This document shows positions 13,910 through 20,583 of a stretch of DNA of 21,091 nt, one piece after another. Source of the stretch: Candidatus Micrarchaeota archaeon CG08_land_8_20_14_0_20_59_11 (GTDB taxonomy: Archaea > Micrarchaeota > Micrarchaeia > Norongarragalinales > Norongarragalinaceae); NCBI GenBank assembly GCA_002763345.1, contig PEXZ01000035.1, positions 1 to 21,091 of the forward strand, given 5' to 3'. The notes beneath the pieces were generated by a model, which worked only from the letters and a program-made list of their open reading frames with translations, ran no database searches and was not told the DNA's origin. How positions within the stretch are numbered: position 1 is the stretch's first letter; the number at the start of each line of letters is the position of its first letter. The position numbers and the translations under genes were made by a program.

Positions 13910-14687
13910 TTTTTTCTACCTTTTTCTTCTTCGGGCGCGAAGCGGTTTTCTTCTTCGTTTCCGCATCCGCCTCCTTCGTCTCGCCGACTTCGGCCGCCTT
14001 GATCTCTTCCATCTTCTGCTCAACTGCCGCTTCCTCGGCGGGCGCCTCTGGCGGCAGTTCCGCCTCCGCCTCGACAACCGCGGGCGCAACTACGTCGGGA
14101 GCGTGGTACTGGTCCGCGAACACCGTGCCCGGCGGGACTATCTTCACCGTGATTCCGACGCACCCCGCCTTCAGCCTCGCAATGTACGTGCCCTTATTGA
14201 CGGAGTTCATCATGTCGCCCGACTTCTTGATGTAGCCCGCCTTCACCTTGAACGTCTTCGCCTTCCCGCCCTTGCCGACGATTTTTCCCGCAACGCGGAT
14301 TTCCGCGCCGATTGCGCCGGCCTCCATTATCTCGCGCAGCGCGATGCGCATCGCCGCCTTCGCCCGGGGGCGCATCTCGATGCTCTTGCCTACGCGCTCC
14401 GCCATCAGCTTGGCGTCGAGCGACGGGTTCGCCACCTCGACGACCTCTATCTGCGGGTTTTCCATGCCGAACCTGCGCGTGAGTTCGTCGCACAAGTCCT
14501 TTATCGTCTTCCCCTTCTTGCCCACGACGAGCCCGGGGCGCCTTACCGTAATCGTGATTCTCGTCGCAATCGGCGTCTTCTGTATCTCAATCGTCGAAAC
14601 CCCCGCGCGCTCCAGCTCCTTGTTCAGGAAATTGGATATCTCCAAATCGTTGAGCGCCTTTCTGATGAATTTTTTCTCTATCGCCAC
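13881..14687 (-). CDS. rps3: Ribosomal protein uS3 with charged C-terminal tail
   Basis: 268 residues from GTG 14687, giving MAIEKKFIRKALNDLEISNF, the archaeal start; the frame extends ten codons upstream into uL22, but those residues do not fit the family. KH type-2 domain around GLVVGKKGKTIKDLCDEL, then the C-terminal domain (GRISM-like AAMRIALREIMEAGAIGAEI, then GKIVGKGGKAKTFKVKAGYI). After about residue 200 comes a 65-residue tail, first Ala/Glu-rich, then Lys-rich, probably disordered. It overlaps uL29 by 29 bases, the longest overlap in the cluster. Located at the mRNA entry site. Confidence 0.94.
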   Translation of the reverse strand: MAIEKKFIRKALNDLEISNFLNKELERAGVSTIEIQKTPIATRITITVRRPGLVVGKKGKTIKDLCDELTRRFGMENPQIEVVEVANPSLDAKLMAERVGKSIEMRPRAKAAMRIALREIMEAGAIGAEIRVAGKIVGKGGKAKTFKVKAGYIKKSGDMMNSVNKGTYIARLKAGCVGITVKIVPPGTVFADQYHAPDVVAPAVVEAEAELPPEAPAEEAAVEQKMEEIKAAEVGETKEADAETKKKTASRPKKKKVEKNGDSEKTSA

Positions 14688-14691
14688 CAAA

Positions 14692-15168
14692 TCACTTCTC
14701 CGAAACCACGATTTCAACGCGGGCAGTCATATAGTTGCCCCATACGGCCTGCTTCCCGTAGCCGAGCGTATTGCTGCCCGCCCACGTCCTGCGGTAGCGC
14801 GGGAACTCGTTCTGCTTGTAGGCAGCAGCGTGCGTCACGGCGAGCTTCGCCTCGTCCAGCCCCTTGTGCTTCGCGTTCGCCACCGCGTTTTCGAGCAGCG
14901 AGCGCACGAGCCTGCACTCCTTCTTCGGGTACCTGCCCTTCTGCCCGCGGAGTTCGCTTCTCGCGCCGCAGCGCTTGGCGTGCCTCACGTAGGGGATGGC
15001 GCGTTTCATCGCAATCGCTTCCTCGAGCGTCTTGCGCGCGTCCGGGATTTTCTTCCCGCGAAGAGCGCGGCAAATCTCGCCGAGGTCCTTGTAAGACGCG
15101 TCGGAGTCGTGCGACTGGGCTGCCGCGTCTTTTTCGCCGATTTTCACCGAATACTTGTACGCTGCCAT
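14692..15168 (-). CDS. rpl22: Ribosomal protein uL22
   Basis: 158 residues. Conserved parts: SHDSDASYKDLGEICRALRG, GARSELRGQKGRYPKKECRL and LVRSLLENAVANAKHKGLDE, then AAYKQNEFPRYRRTWA, the long loop that lines the exit tunnel. Eukaryotic L17. The last codons and stop (AAG TGA T) create GTGAT just before the GTG start of uS3. Confidence 0.95.
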   Translation of the reverse strand: MAAYKYSVKIGEKDAAAQSHDSDASYKDLGEICRALRGKKIPDARKTLEEAIAMKRAIPYVRHAKRCGARSELRGQKGRYPKKECRLVRSLLENAVANAKHKGLDEAKLAVTHAAAYKQNEFPRYRRTWAGSNTLGYGKQAVWGNYMTARVEIVVSEK

Positions 15169-15561
15169 TTACTTCAACTCAACAGCCTTGCTTCCGCGGG
15201 TTGCCCCGATACCTGGGCCCGAATGCCTGACGCTCTTGCACGTTATCGCGTATTCGCCCAGCCTGTGTCCGAGCATCTCGGGCATGATGATGATGTCCGC
15301 GTACGCATTGCCTATGTGCACCTGCACGCGCATCCCGATCATTTCGGGAATTACGACCATCTCCCTGCACTGCGTGCGGAGGGGCTTCTGCTTGTTCTTT
15401 TTCTTGTGGCTGCGCATCTTCTCGATGAACGTCTTCATCTTGTGCCCCATGCGCTTCATCGAGCGCCTGGTCTTCGCGGGGATAATCTTGATGAACTCGT
15501 CGAGCGGCATCTTCTGCAGCTCCTCGACTTCCATTCCGCGATAGGTGAATTTTTTAGCCAC
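15169..15561 (-). CDS. rps19: Ribosomal protein uS19
   Basis: 130 residues. FTYRGMEVEELQKMPLDEFI at the start is the archaeal/eukaryotic (S15) N-terminus; EMVVIPEMIGMRVQVHIGNA, then IIMPEMLGHRLGEYA and KSVRHSGPGIGATRGSKA complete the head-binding domain. The start codon is GTG 15561, overlapping the uL2 stop by eight bases. It abuts uL22 without a gap. Confidence 0.96.
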   Translation of the reverse strand: MAKKFTYRGMEVEELQKMPLDEFIKIIPAKTRRSMKRMGHKMKTFIEKMRSHKKKNKQKPLRTQCREMVVIPEMIGMRVQVHIGNAYADIIIMPEMLGHRLGEYAITCKSVRHSGPGIGATRGSKAVELK

Positions 15562-16288
15562 GTACCTCTTCCCTCCTGCGCCTTCTTCCGGAGCGGCGCG
15601 CGCCGACGAGCCCGACCTTCCTGCCCGGCGGGGCGTTCCTCGATACGGTGTTCGACTTTCCGAGGCTCTTTCCGCCGTGCGGGTGGTCGTACGCGGACAT
15701 CGCTGTTCCGCGCACCTTCGGATAGTAGCGGTTCATCGCTTCCATCTTGTGACGCTTGTTGCCGGCTTTCTTGAACGGCTTCTCCGGCCTGCCTCCGCCG
15801 CACGCAACGCCGATTGTCGCGCGGCATTCGGGCGGCAAGATTTTGATTTCCTTGGAACTCGTTGCGAAGCGCACTTCCACCCTGCCGGTAATCTCGTCGT
15901 GGCTGCTCACAATTCCATAGGTGCCGCTGCAGCGCGCCATTTTTCCGCCGTCCATGGGGCGGAGCTCCACGTTGAATACGGGCGTGCCGTCGGGCATGTT
16001 CTTCAGCGGCGCGACGTTGCCGAGGCGCGCCTGCGCGTCGTCCCCGAGCTGGAGCGAATCGCCGATTGCGAGCCCCTCTGGGGCGAGCATGAACATGTTG
16101 CGGCCGTCCTCGAGCAGCACCCTCGCGAGCAGGACGTCCTTGGACGGGTCCTGTATGAGCTCGATGACCTCGCCGCGCTGCGTTCCCGATATCGCGGGAT
16201 AGTGTCCCGGGCTTACGAACCTGTGCCCGGGGCTGAGGAACGGCGGACCTCCCTTCCCGCGCCTCTGCTGCGTCAGCGGCTTACCCAT
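15554..16288 (-). CDS. rpl2: Ribosomal protein uL2
   Basis: 244 residues, normal for archaea. MGKPLTQQRRGKGGPPFLSP start, ELRPMDGGKMARCSGTYGIV in the middle, and the peptidyl-transferase-proximal block RGTAMSAYDHPHGGKSLGKS with the conserved Asp-His-Pro-His-Gly-Gly. The uL23 stop lies four bases ahead as TGATCAAATG, in which TGATC can pair with the 16S 3' end. Confidence 0.97.
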   Translation of the reverse strand: MGKPLTQQRRGKGGPPFLSPGHRFVSPGHYPAISGTQRGEVIELIQDPSKDVLLARVLLEDGRNMFMLAPEGLAIGDSLQLGDDAQARLGNVAPLKNMPDGTPVFNVELRPMDGGKMARCSGTYGIVSSHDEITGRVEVRFATSSKEIKILPPECRATIGVACGGGRPEKPFKKAGNKRHKMEAMNRYYPKVRGTAMSAYDHPHGGKSLGKSNTVSRNAPPGRKVGLVGARRSGRRRRREEVRG

Positions 16289-16292
16289 TTGA

Positions 16293-16541
16293 TCAAATCA
16301 CCTTGAGCTTCGCAGCCAAGTCAGCCGCGGCTCCCGGTCTTTCGAAAAGCACGAACGCCTTCTTGTTCCCTTCCGTCGTTATGCAAACCGTAATCTTTGT
16401 GACGCGCTCGCCGTAGTCGCGCTCGATTTCCTTCCTTATGTCCGGCTTCGTCGCGTTCATCGTGACGGCGAACACCATCTTGTTTTCCTTCTCTATTCCG
16501 ATGACGGATTTTTCCGACGTCAGCGGGTAAAGTACGAACAT
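16293..16541 (-). CDS. rpl23: Ribosomal protein uL23
   Basis: 82 residues. LYPLTSEKSVIGIEKENKMV and VTMNATKPDIRKEIERDYGE, then VTKITVCITTEGNKKAFVLF are the archaeal uL23 blocks. Exit-tunnel protein that docks SRP and Sec. The start shares a base with the uL4 stop (TAATG). The frame extends far upstream but is a shadow of uL4 there. The C-terminal Lys-Val-Ile is encoded AAG GTG ATT, giving GGTGAT before uL2. Confidence 0.95.
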   Translation of the reverse strand: MFVLYPLTSEKSVIGIEKENKMVFAVTMNATKPDIRKEIERDYGERVTKITVCITTEGNKKAFVLFERPGAAADLAAKLKVI

Positions 16542-17347
16542 TATGCCATCGCCCCGTAAAGCCCCTTGCCGAGTTCCGCGAGCGCTCCCTTTGTCCACAG
16601 CGTGAGGCGCCCCGCCTCCCCGCCCGGCGCGAGCTCTTCCATCGTAAGCGCATCGACCTTCGCCGCCTCGACGCCCGGAAGATTGCGCACCGCCTTTCCT
16701 ACCCCTTCGTCCTTCGCGTATACGACGAGCACGGAGCACGGCGTGCGATAGCCGCCCTTGCGGAGCCGAGCGCGCCCGCTGCGCATCTGCCTTCCTTCCT
16801 TCGCGCGCTCCAAATCAGCGGAAAACCCGCATTTTTCGAGCACGCCTTTCGCCTCCTTCACTCTCTTGACAGCTTCGAACCCGTCCTCAATCACAAGCGG
16901 CAGGCTGCCGTCGAAGCGGTGCCCGCGAGCGGTCACGAGGCGCATGTCCGCGGTTGCGGCAATCGCGCTCCTGATGGCGGCGTTCTTCTCCTTGATGTTG
17001 ATTCTCTCAATGAGTATTTTCTGCGGCTTCGGCGGGTGAGCGCGGCGTCCTTTTACCGCGTGCGGCACCTGAAGCACGCGCCCGCTCCTGCCTTTCGGAA
17101 GCTTCTCGCGCGGAAGGCGCGAACGCCCCGTGTTTATGGTCTGCCTCCACGCATGCCTTCTGCCGTAGTACTCCGCGGTGTTCTGCATTCCCGCGAGCGG
17201 GTACGCGCCCTTGGACTGGAACAGCCGCGAGCGCTCGGCGCTGAATGCCCGGCGTATCAAATCGGGGCGGAAGGCGTCGTTGAACTGGCTCGGCAGCTCG
17301 ACATCCCCTTCCCGCGTGCCGTTCAATGAAATGACGTTTGCCTTCAA
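16541..17347 (-). CDS. rpl4: Ribosomal protein uL4
   Basis: 268 residues, normal archaeal length. MKANVISLNGTREGDVELPS start, FRPDLIRRAFSAERSR, then the long tunnel loop with GRRHAWRQTINTGRSRLPR and VPHAVKGRRAHPPKPQKIL, and a C-terminal domain with GGYRTPCSVLVVYAKDEGVG. The start codon is TTG 17347: the next codons give the archaeal KANV start and it lies one base behind the uL3 stop, with GTGAT formed by the last codons of uL3. Confidence 0.95.
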   Translation of the reverse strand: MKANVISLNGTREGDVELPSQFNDAFRPDLIRRAFSAERSRLFQSKGAYPLAGMQNTAEYYGRRHAWRQTINTGRSRLPREKLPKGRSGRVLQVPHAVKGRRAHPPKPQKILIERINIKEKNAAIRSAIAATADMRLVTARGHRFDGSLPLVIEDGFEAVKRVKEAKGVLEKCGFSADLERAKEGRQMRSGRARLRKGGYRTPCSVLVVYAKDEGVGKAVRNLPGVEAAKVDALTMEELAPGGEAGRLTLWTKGALAELGKGLYGAMA

Positions 17348-17348
17348 A

Positions 17349-18290
17349 CTATATCACTTTGACTTCGACTTTCTTCACCGGCGTGCGCGCCAGATGCTTG
17401 TGCAGCATCACCACCCTCTTCGCGGGTCCGGGAACGCTGCCGTCCACTATGACGTAATCGTTCTTTACGAAACCGTAGCGCTTGAATTCCTTCGTCCCGA
17501 GGTCCGCGCCGTGCTTGAGCAGGCGCTTGTGCTCGTCGGTCCTGCGGTGGAATCCCATCTGCCCCGCGCGGGGGGTGGTGTACATGACCTTGCCCTGCCT
17601 CTCGGGGCCTATGCTTCCTCCGTGCCTGCGGGACTTCGTCGCCTTGCGGATGTTGAGCGAAACTCCGTATCTTTTTACGACTCCCTGCCAGCCCTTGCCC
17701 TTCGTTACCGCGACCGCGTCAACAAACTCGCCTTCCCGGAATACGTCCGAAAAACGCAATTCCTTCCCCAAAACGCCCTTCGCGTACTCGAACTGCGCAG
17801 GCACGTCCCCGCCCACGCCCAACTCGAAAAAGTCCGGTTCCTTCTTTCCGACGCCCTTGATTTTCTTCGGCTGCGTGCAGGCGGTCAGGCGTATTTCCGT
17901 CATGTCGGCGAGCTGCTGCCCGAGCTGTTCAACGGTCAGGCGCGCCTTCTTGGAAACGGTCATGCGCCTCTTGAGCTCCTTCGGCGAGTTCTGCACGGGA
18001 ATCTCCGCGAACGTCTTCAAGCCGTAAGGCGTGCTCTTGAAAGCGACAATCGAATAAATGAAAACAGGGGGAACCTCGAGGACGGTGCAGGCGCGCACGA
18101 TTTCCTGCCCTTTCGTCGGGGTTTCGCGGTCGTCAATCATGGAAACGGAAAGCATCCCCGCCTTGTATCCGAGGAATCCCTTCGCCCCCTTTTCAGCTGA
18201 GCCCCACTCGCGCATGCGCGGAACTATTCGCTGGGCGCGGCCGCGGTGCCAAAAGGCGCGGGAACCGTGTTTAGGACCTCGCTTACCCAA
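17349..18290 (-). CDS. rpl3: Ribosomal protein uL3
   Basis: 313 residues, slightly short for archaea. MGKRGPKHGSRAFWHRGRAQ start, KGAKGFLGYKAGMLSVSMID, then GKGWQGVVKRYGVSLNIRKA and RRHGGSIGPERQGKVMYTTP with GQMGFHRRTDEHKRLLKHG, the block nearest the peptidyl-transferase centre. The start codon is TTG 18290; an in-frame TGA lies directly upstream, and GTGAT at 18296-18300 is the ribosome site. The first ribosomal gene of the cluster, 22 bases behind rpoP. Confidence 0.95.
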   Translation of the reverse strand: MGKRGPKHGSRAFWHRGRAQRIVPRMREWGSAEKGAKGFLGYKAGMLSVSMIDDRETPTKGQEIVRACTVLEVPPVFIYSIVAFKSTPYGLKTFAEIPVQNSPKELKRRMTVSKKARLTVEQLGQQLADMTEIRLTACTQPKKIKGVGKKEPDFFELGVGGDVPAQFEYAKGVLGKELRFSDVFREGEFVDAVAVTKGKGWQGVVKRYGVSLNIRKATKSRRHGGSIGPERQGKVMYTTPRAGQMGFHRRTDEHKRLLKHGADLGTKEFKRYGFVKNDYVIVDGSVPGPAKRVVMLHKHLARTPVKKVEVKVI

Positions 18291-18312
18291 TCATAATCAC
18301 TTCAATCATCGC

Positions 18313-18444
18313 TCAATCGGTAGAAACCTTGCGCGCAACCGGCGGCGTCTCCTTGAAAAGTATCTTGCTGCCGCAGTACGTGCATCTGAGCGATTCGATT
18401 TCCTCAGCCTTGAATTTTTTGCCGCAGTTCGGACACGTATACAT
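18313..18444 (-). CDS. rpoP: RNA polymerase subunit Rpo12 (RpoP)
   Basis: 43 residues. MYTCPNCGKKF at the start and LRCTYCGSKILFKETPPVAR form the zinc ribbon (C-x-x-C twice, Tyr-Cys-Gly-Ser-Lys-Ile-Leu-Phe) of Rpo12/Rpb12/RpoP, which docks on subunits Rpo3 and Rpo10. The size equals the family norm of about 45. In many archaea it follows the eL43 (L37Ae) gene; no eL43 frame is visible here, and rpoP leads the ribosomal cluster instead. Confidence 0.92.
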   Translation of the reverse strand: MYTCPNCGKKFKAEEIESLRCTYCGSKILFKETPPVARKVSTD

Positions 18445-18462
18445 GAAACACTACCCCAATTA

Positions 18463-18480
18463 TGATTCCTTCACGAATCA
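18463..18480 (-). promoter_or_regulatory. Leader hairpin upstream of rpoP
   Basis: TGATTC and GAATCA with a six-base loop form a 6-base-pair stem, 19 bases before the rpoP ATG and next to the predicted transcript start. It may shield the 5' end of the mRNA or bind a ribosomal protein for feedback. The claim rests on the inverted repeat only. Confidence 0.35.
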
Positions 18481-18502
18481 GGAAACCTACATATGCCGCA
18501 AA

Positions 18503-18514
18503 GCATTAATAAAC
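18503..18514 (-). promoter_or_regulatory. Probable promoter of the rpoP-ribosomal protein cluster
   Basis: Minus strand GGTTTATTAATG holds a TATA-like box centred near 18508. A start about 26 bases on would be near 18482, giving a leader of about 38 bases before rpoP. This is the best box in the 171-base gap and the only candidate for the start of the long cluster. Confidence 0.45.
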
Positions 18515-18530
18515 CTTCCCCCGAAGGGGT

Positions 18531-18561
18531 GAAAAAGGCAAGGAAACAACCCCGTTTCCTT
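18531..18561 (-). terminator. Hairpin plus T-tract terminator for the 18616 gene
   Basis: Minus strand: AAGGAAAC, a six-base loop, GTTTCCTT (18540-18561, perfect 8-base-pair stem), then GCCTTTTTC. A second short stem, CCCC-TTCG-GGGG, lies at 18518-18529. It sits 55 bases behind the stop of the unrecognised 222-residue gene and ahead of the rpoP promoter, where an end of transcription is expected. Confidence 0.6.
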
Positions 18562-18615
18562 AAAGAAGCACGCGCGTGCCTTTTTAGGGCAAACGGCACC
18601 TAGCCGTTATTTCCG

Positions 18616-19284
18616 TCAGGAACGCCCCTGCGCCCCTTTCTTCTTTTTTTCTTGTTGTTCCCATCTCCATATTTGGTTCAACAGCGCGAAGCGTTTATCG
18701 TAAAGCACGCGGCGTTTCTCGTTAAGCGGCTGGAGTTTCTCCTGTATTTCGTGGATTTTGTCTTCATCCCCCGCGACACGCGCATCACGGTGTTCTATGC
18801 CAAGGGCGAGCTGTTCCCTCTTAACATCGTTTATCTCCCCAACAACATCTTTAAGAAGATTCGTTACCTCCTCAAGCGTCATCTTTGGCGGGGATACGGT
18901 TCCTTGCTTTTTCACGTATGTCCTTTTTTCTTCGGTTTTCCGCCCTTCCGCAACAGCCTTAAATTTATTCACAAATTCCGCCATCCGTTCCTCGGGTATC
19001 GGCCCCGTCGTCGGAAAGTCCCGAAACTCCTTTCCTTTGAGTATTCTGTGAAATGTCCCATAGTCGAGACCGAGTTTCTCACGCAGCGCGCTCTTTACGC
19101 GCTTGGTCTGTTTTATTTGGCGAATCGCGCGAATGACGTTCCTGATTTGCCCGAATGTCGCCGCCCCGCCCTTTGCAGCGCCCTTCCCGAACGTGACGCC
19201 CTCCTTCCCGAACTCTTTCTCCACGAGCGAGGAGCCGGTGCGTTCTCTTGCCGCCATCTTTTGCCTCAAGTCCGGTTTCCGCAT
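18616..19284 (-). CDS. Unrecognised basic helical protein
   Basis: 222 residues, soluble, Lys/Arg/Glu-rich. The first half has a helix-rich part with KLGLDYGTFHRILKGKEF at about 71-88, which has the feel of a helix-turn-helix or Cro-like unit. The second half (about 135-215) is a heptad-like coiled coil ending in a Trp pair and a Lys-rich tail (QQEKKKKG). No family recognised. Its codons are more AT-rich than those of the ribosomal cluster, which could mean recent gain or simply low expression. ATG 19284 is used; ATG 19257 is also possible. It follows the 135-residue gene by 46 bases on the same strand, so both may form one transcript that ends at the hairpin near 18550. Confidence 0.7.
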   Translation of the reverse strand: MRKPDLRQKMAARERTGSSLVEKEFGKEGVTFGKGAAKGGAATFGQIRNVIRAIRQIKQTKRVKSALREKLGLDYGTFHRILKGKEFRDFPTTGPIPEERMAEFVNKFKAVAEGRKTEEKRTYVKKQGTVSPPKMTLEEVTNLLKDVVGEINDVKREQLALGIEHRDARVAGDEDKIHEIQEKLQPLNEKRRVLYDKRFALLNQIWRWEQQEKKKKGAQGRS

Positions 19285-19330
19285 CCTTATCCCCGCCTTC
19301 CACGGCGCTTAGTCCACCGACTCCCCCGCG

Positions 19331-19738
19331 TCAGCACTTGTTCCTGTATTCGCCGCGTATCTCGTCCGTGAGCATAAGCGCCCGCTTGTGCAACTCCATG
19401 ACTTCCGTTTCGAGCGCGAGCAAATCCTTCTTGTATTCGTCGAACTCCCTCTTCCCGAACGCGGGCTGTTTTTTCTTGAAGAGCGCGAGCTTCATCGCGG
19501 ACTGGAAATGGTGCTCGTTCAACGAGAGCGCCTCCAGCTTCAGCATGAGCGCATCGGCGTCGAGGTTCAGCAGGAACACCTGCTTGTTGAGCGAGTCGGA
19601 ATAATACTGGTTCGAGCCGAGGTACTGGACGAACTCCTGAATCAGATCGAGCATCTCCGTGAGCTTCTTCAGCCGCGTCGGGACGTATTCGAATTTCACG
19701 GCGAACGCGCGCTCGACGTCGGAATCTATTTTGTGCAT
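19331..19738 (-). CDS. Unrecognised helical protein
   Basis: 135 residues, no signal peptide and no membrane helix, predicted almost wholly helical (VPTRLKKLTEMLDLIQEFVQ, later LLALETEVMELHKRALMLTD). It could form a coiled-coil bundle or bind a partner. No family recognised. A TATA-like CATAAAAG on the minus strand near 19760-19769 lies about 26 bases before ATG 19738, predicting a leaderless mRNA. It is divergent from the HEXXH protein, 83 bases between starts. Confidence 0.75.
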   Translation of the reverse strand: MHKIDSDVERAFAVKFEYVPTRLKKLTEMLDLIQEFVQYLGSNQYYSDSLNKQVFLLNLDADALMLKLEALSLNEHHFQSAMKLALFKKKQPAFGKREFDEYKKDLLALETEVMELHKRALMLTDEIRGEYRNKC

Positions 19739-19759
19739 ATGCGGATATGGGCGGAACTG

Positions 19760-19769
19760 CTTTTATGCG
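19760..19769 (-). promoter_or_regulatory. TATA box of the 135-residue helical protein gene
   Basis: Minus strand CGCATAAAAG, centred about 26 bases before ATG 19738, the distance expected when transcription starts at the ATG. Confidence 0.5.
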
Positions 19770-19792
19770 TTTGGCTGGGCGCGCCGTTGAAT

Positions 19793-19802
19793 TTAATAAT
19801 AC
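19793..19802 (+). promoter_or_regulatory. TATA box of the HEXXH protein gene
   Basis: ATTTAATAAT, centred about 25 bases before ATG 19822. It predicts a leaderless transcript and is the reason to reject the in-frame starts at 19747 and 19765, which lie upstream of it. Confidence 0.6.
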
Positions 19803-19821
19803 CCGCAGGGCAAATCATTTC

Positions 19822-20562
19822 ATGAGGCAGGAACTCGTCAGGCGTTTTTACGAAAAACACCCGTATCTGAAGAGGGTATGGGTGTCCCTCACTAAGCTGC
19901 GCTTTGAGACGAGGCAGTCGGGCATCCCCGCGTTCAGACCCATGCACGGCTCCCCGCACCCGGACCATCTCCTCGAAATCATGCCGGATTCGCTGGGAGA
20001 ACTGCTCCTGAAAAGCGACATGAAAATCTGGCCGGCAGGCGGGATGCCCGGGGAGTCTTCCAGGACCAAGGGAAAGGGGGTGGGCATAAGTTCGCTGGGC
20101 GTGCACGACCTATACCACGAATTCGGGCATTACATCTGGAACAACATTCTGACGCCCGAACAGCGAAGGGGATATTCGTCGCTCGTGGGCGCGCACGACG
20201 AAAAGAGGATTTTCGAGAACATGGAACTTGACAGGAACAACTCGACTGACGAGCATTTCGCGAGGAACGTGCAGAACGCAGTAATGCTTAGGCCTCTTGA
20301 ACTCGCTAAACACCAAGAAGGACAGACAAGGGCGCTGCTGGATTATCTGGCGAGCATCGGAGTGCTGGATGCCAAACACAGGGCACATTTTGATGCGAAG
20401 CTTGGAGACAACCGCGCTTTTCTGGCTGACGCGATTGAAAAGATTCAAAAAATCAACGACATCGTGAAGCCCCAGAACCCAGTGTTCTACGACGAGGCGG
20501 GAAAAATACTGCAGTTCATCCGCAACAGGCGGCGGGGGGAACGCCTTAAATACGCGGAATAA
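19822..20562 (+). CDS. Putative zinc metalloprotease with HEXXH motif
   Basis: 246 residues, soluble. HDLYHEFGHYIWNN at about 95-108 contains HEFGH (His99, Glu100, His103), the zinc-binding and catalytic signature of zincins. Some 40 residues on, STDEHFARNVQN has an Asp-Glu-His-Phe-Ala block; Glu144 is a good candidate for the third zinc ligand, as in gluzincins. The N-terminus is basic (MRQELVRRFYEKHPYLKR) and the C-terminus is helical and charged. No signal peptide, so it is probably intracellular. I cannot place it in a named peptidase family. Parts of the gene are less GC-rich than its neighbours. A TATA box for the next gene lies in its last codons. Confidence 0.75.
   Translation: MRQELVRRFYEKHPYLKRVWVSLTKLRFETRQSGIPAFRPMHGSPHPDHLLEIMPDSLGELLLKSDMKIWPAGGMPGESSRTKGKGVGISSLGVHDLYHEFGHYIWNNILTPEQRRGYSSLVGAHDEKRIFENMELDRNNSTDEHFARNVQNAVMLRPLELAKHQEGQTRALLDYLASIGVLDAKHRAHFDAKLGDNRAFLADAIEKIQKINDIVKPQNPVFYDEAGKILQFIRNRRRGERLKYAE
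20545..20552 (+). promoter_or_regulatory. TATA box of the four-helix membrane protein gene
   Basis: CTTAAATA, identical to the hsp20 box and at nearly the same distance from its ATG (about 36 bases), lies inside the end of the HEXXH gene. It predicts a leader of about 10 bases with GGTGG at 20574-20578. Confidence 0.5.
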
Positions 20563-20583
20563 TTTGTTTGATGGGTGGTTTTC

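Noticed and set aside
13575..15774. Two overlapping plus-strand frames of more than 500 codons opposite uS3, uL22 and uS19
   Set aside because: They overlap each other and well-identified ribosomal genes; compositions are those of reversed coding sequence.
18568..18579. GCACGCGCGTGC palindrome followed by CTTTTTA on the plus strand
   Set aside because: Without a spacer the hairpin would need a loop from its own centre, and no plus-strand gene ends there, so a plus-strand terminator is unlikely. The minus-strand hairpin at 18540-18561 explains the region better.
18445..18615. Possible hidden eL43 (L37Ae) gene upstream of rpoP
   Set aside because: The minus-strand frames here have stops and no C-x-x-C pairs; the stretch holds hairpins and the rpoP promoter only.
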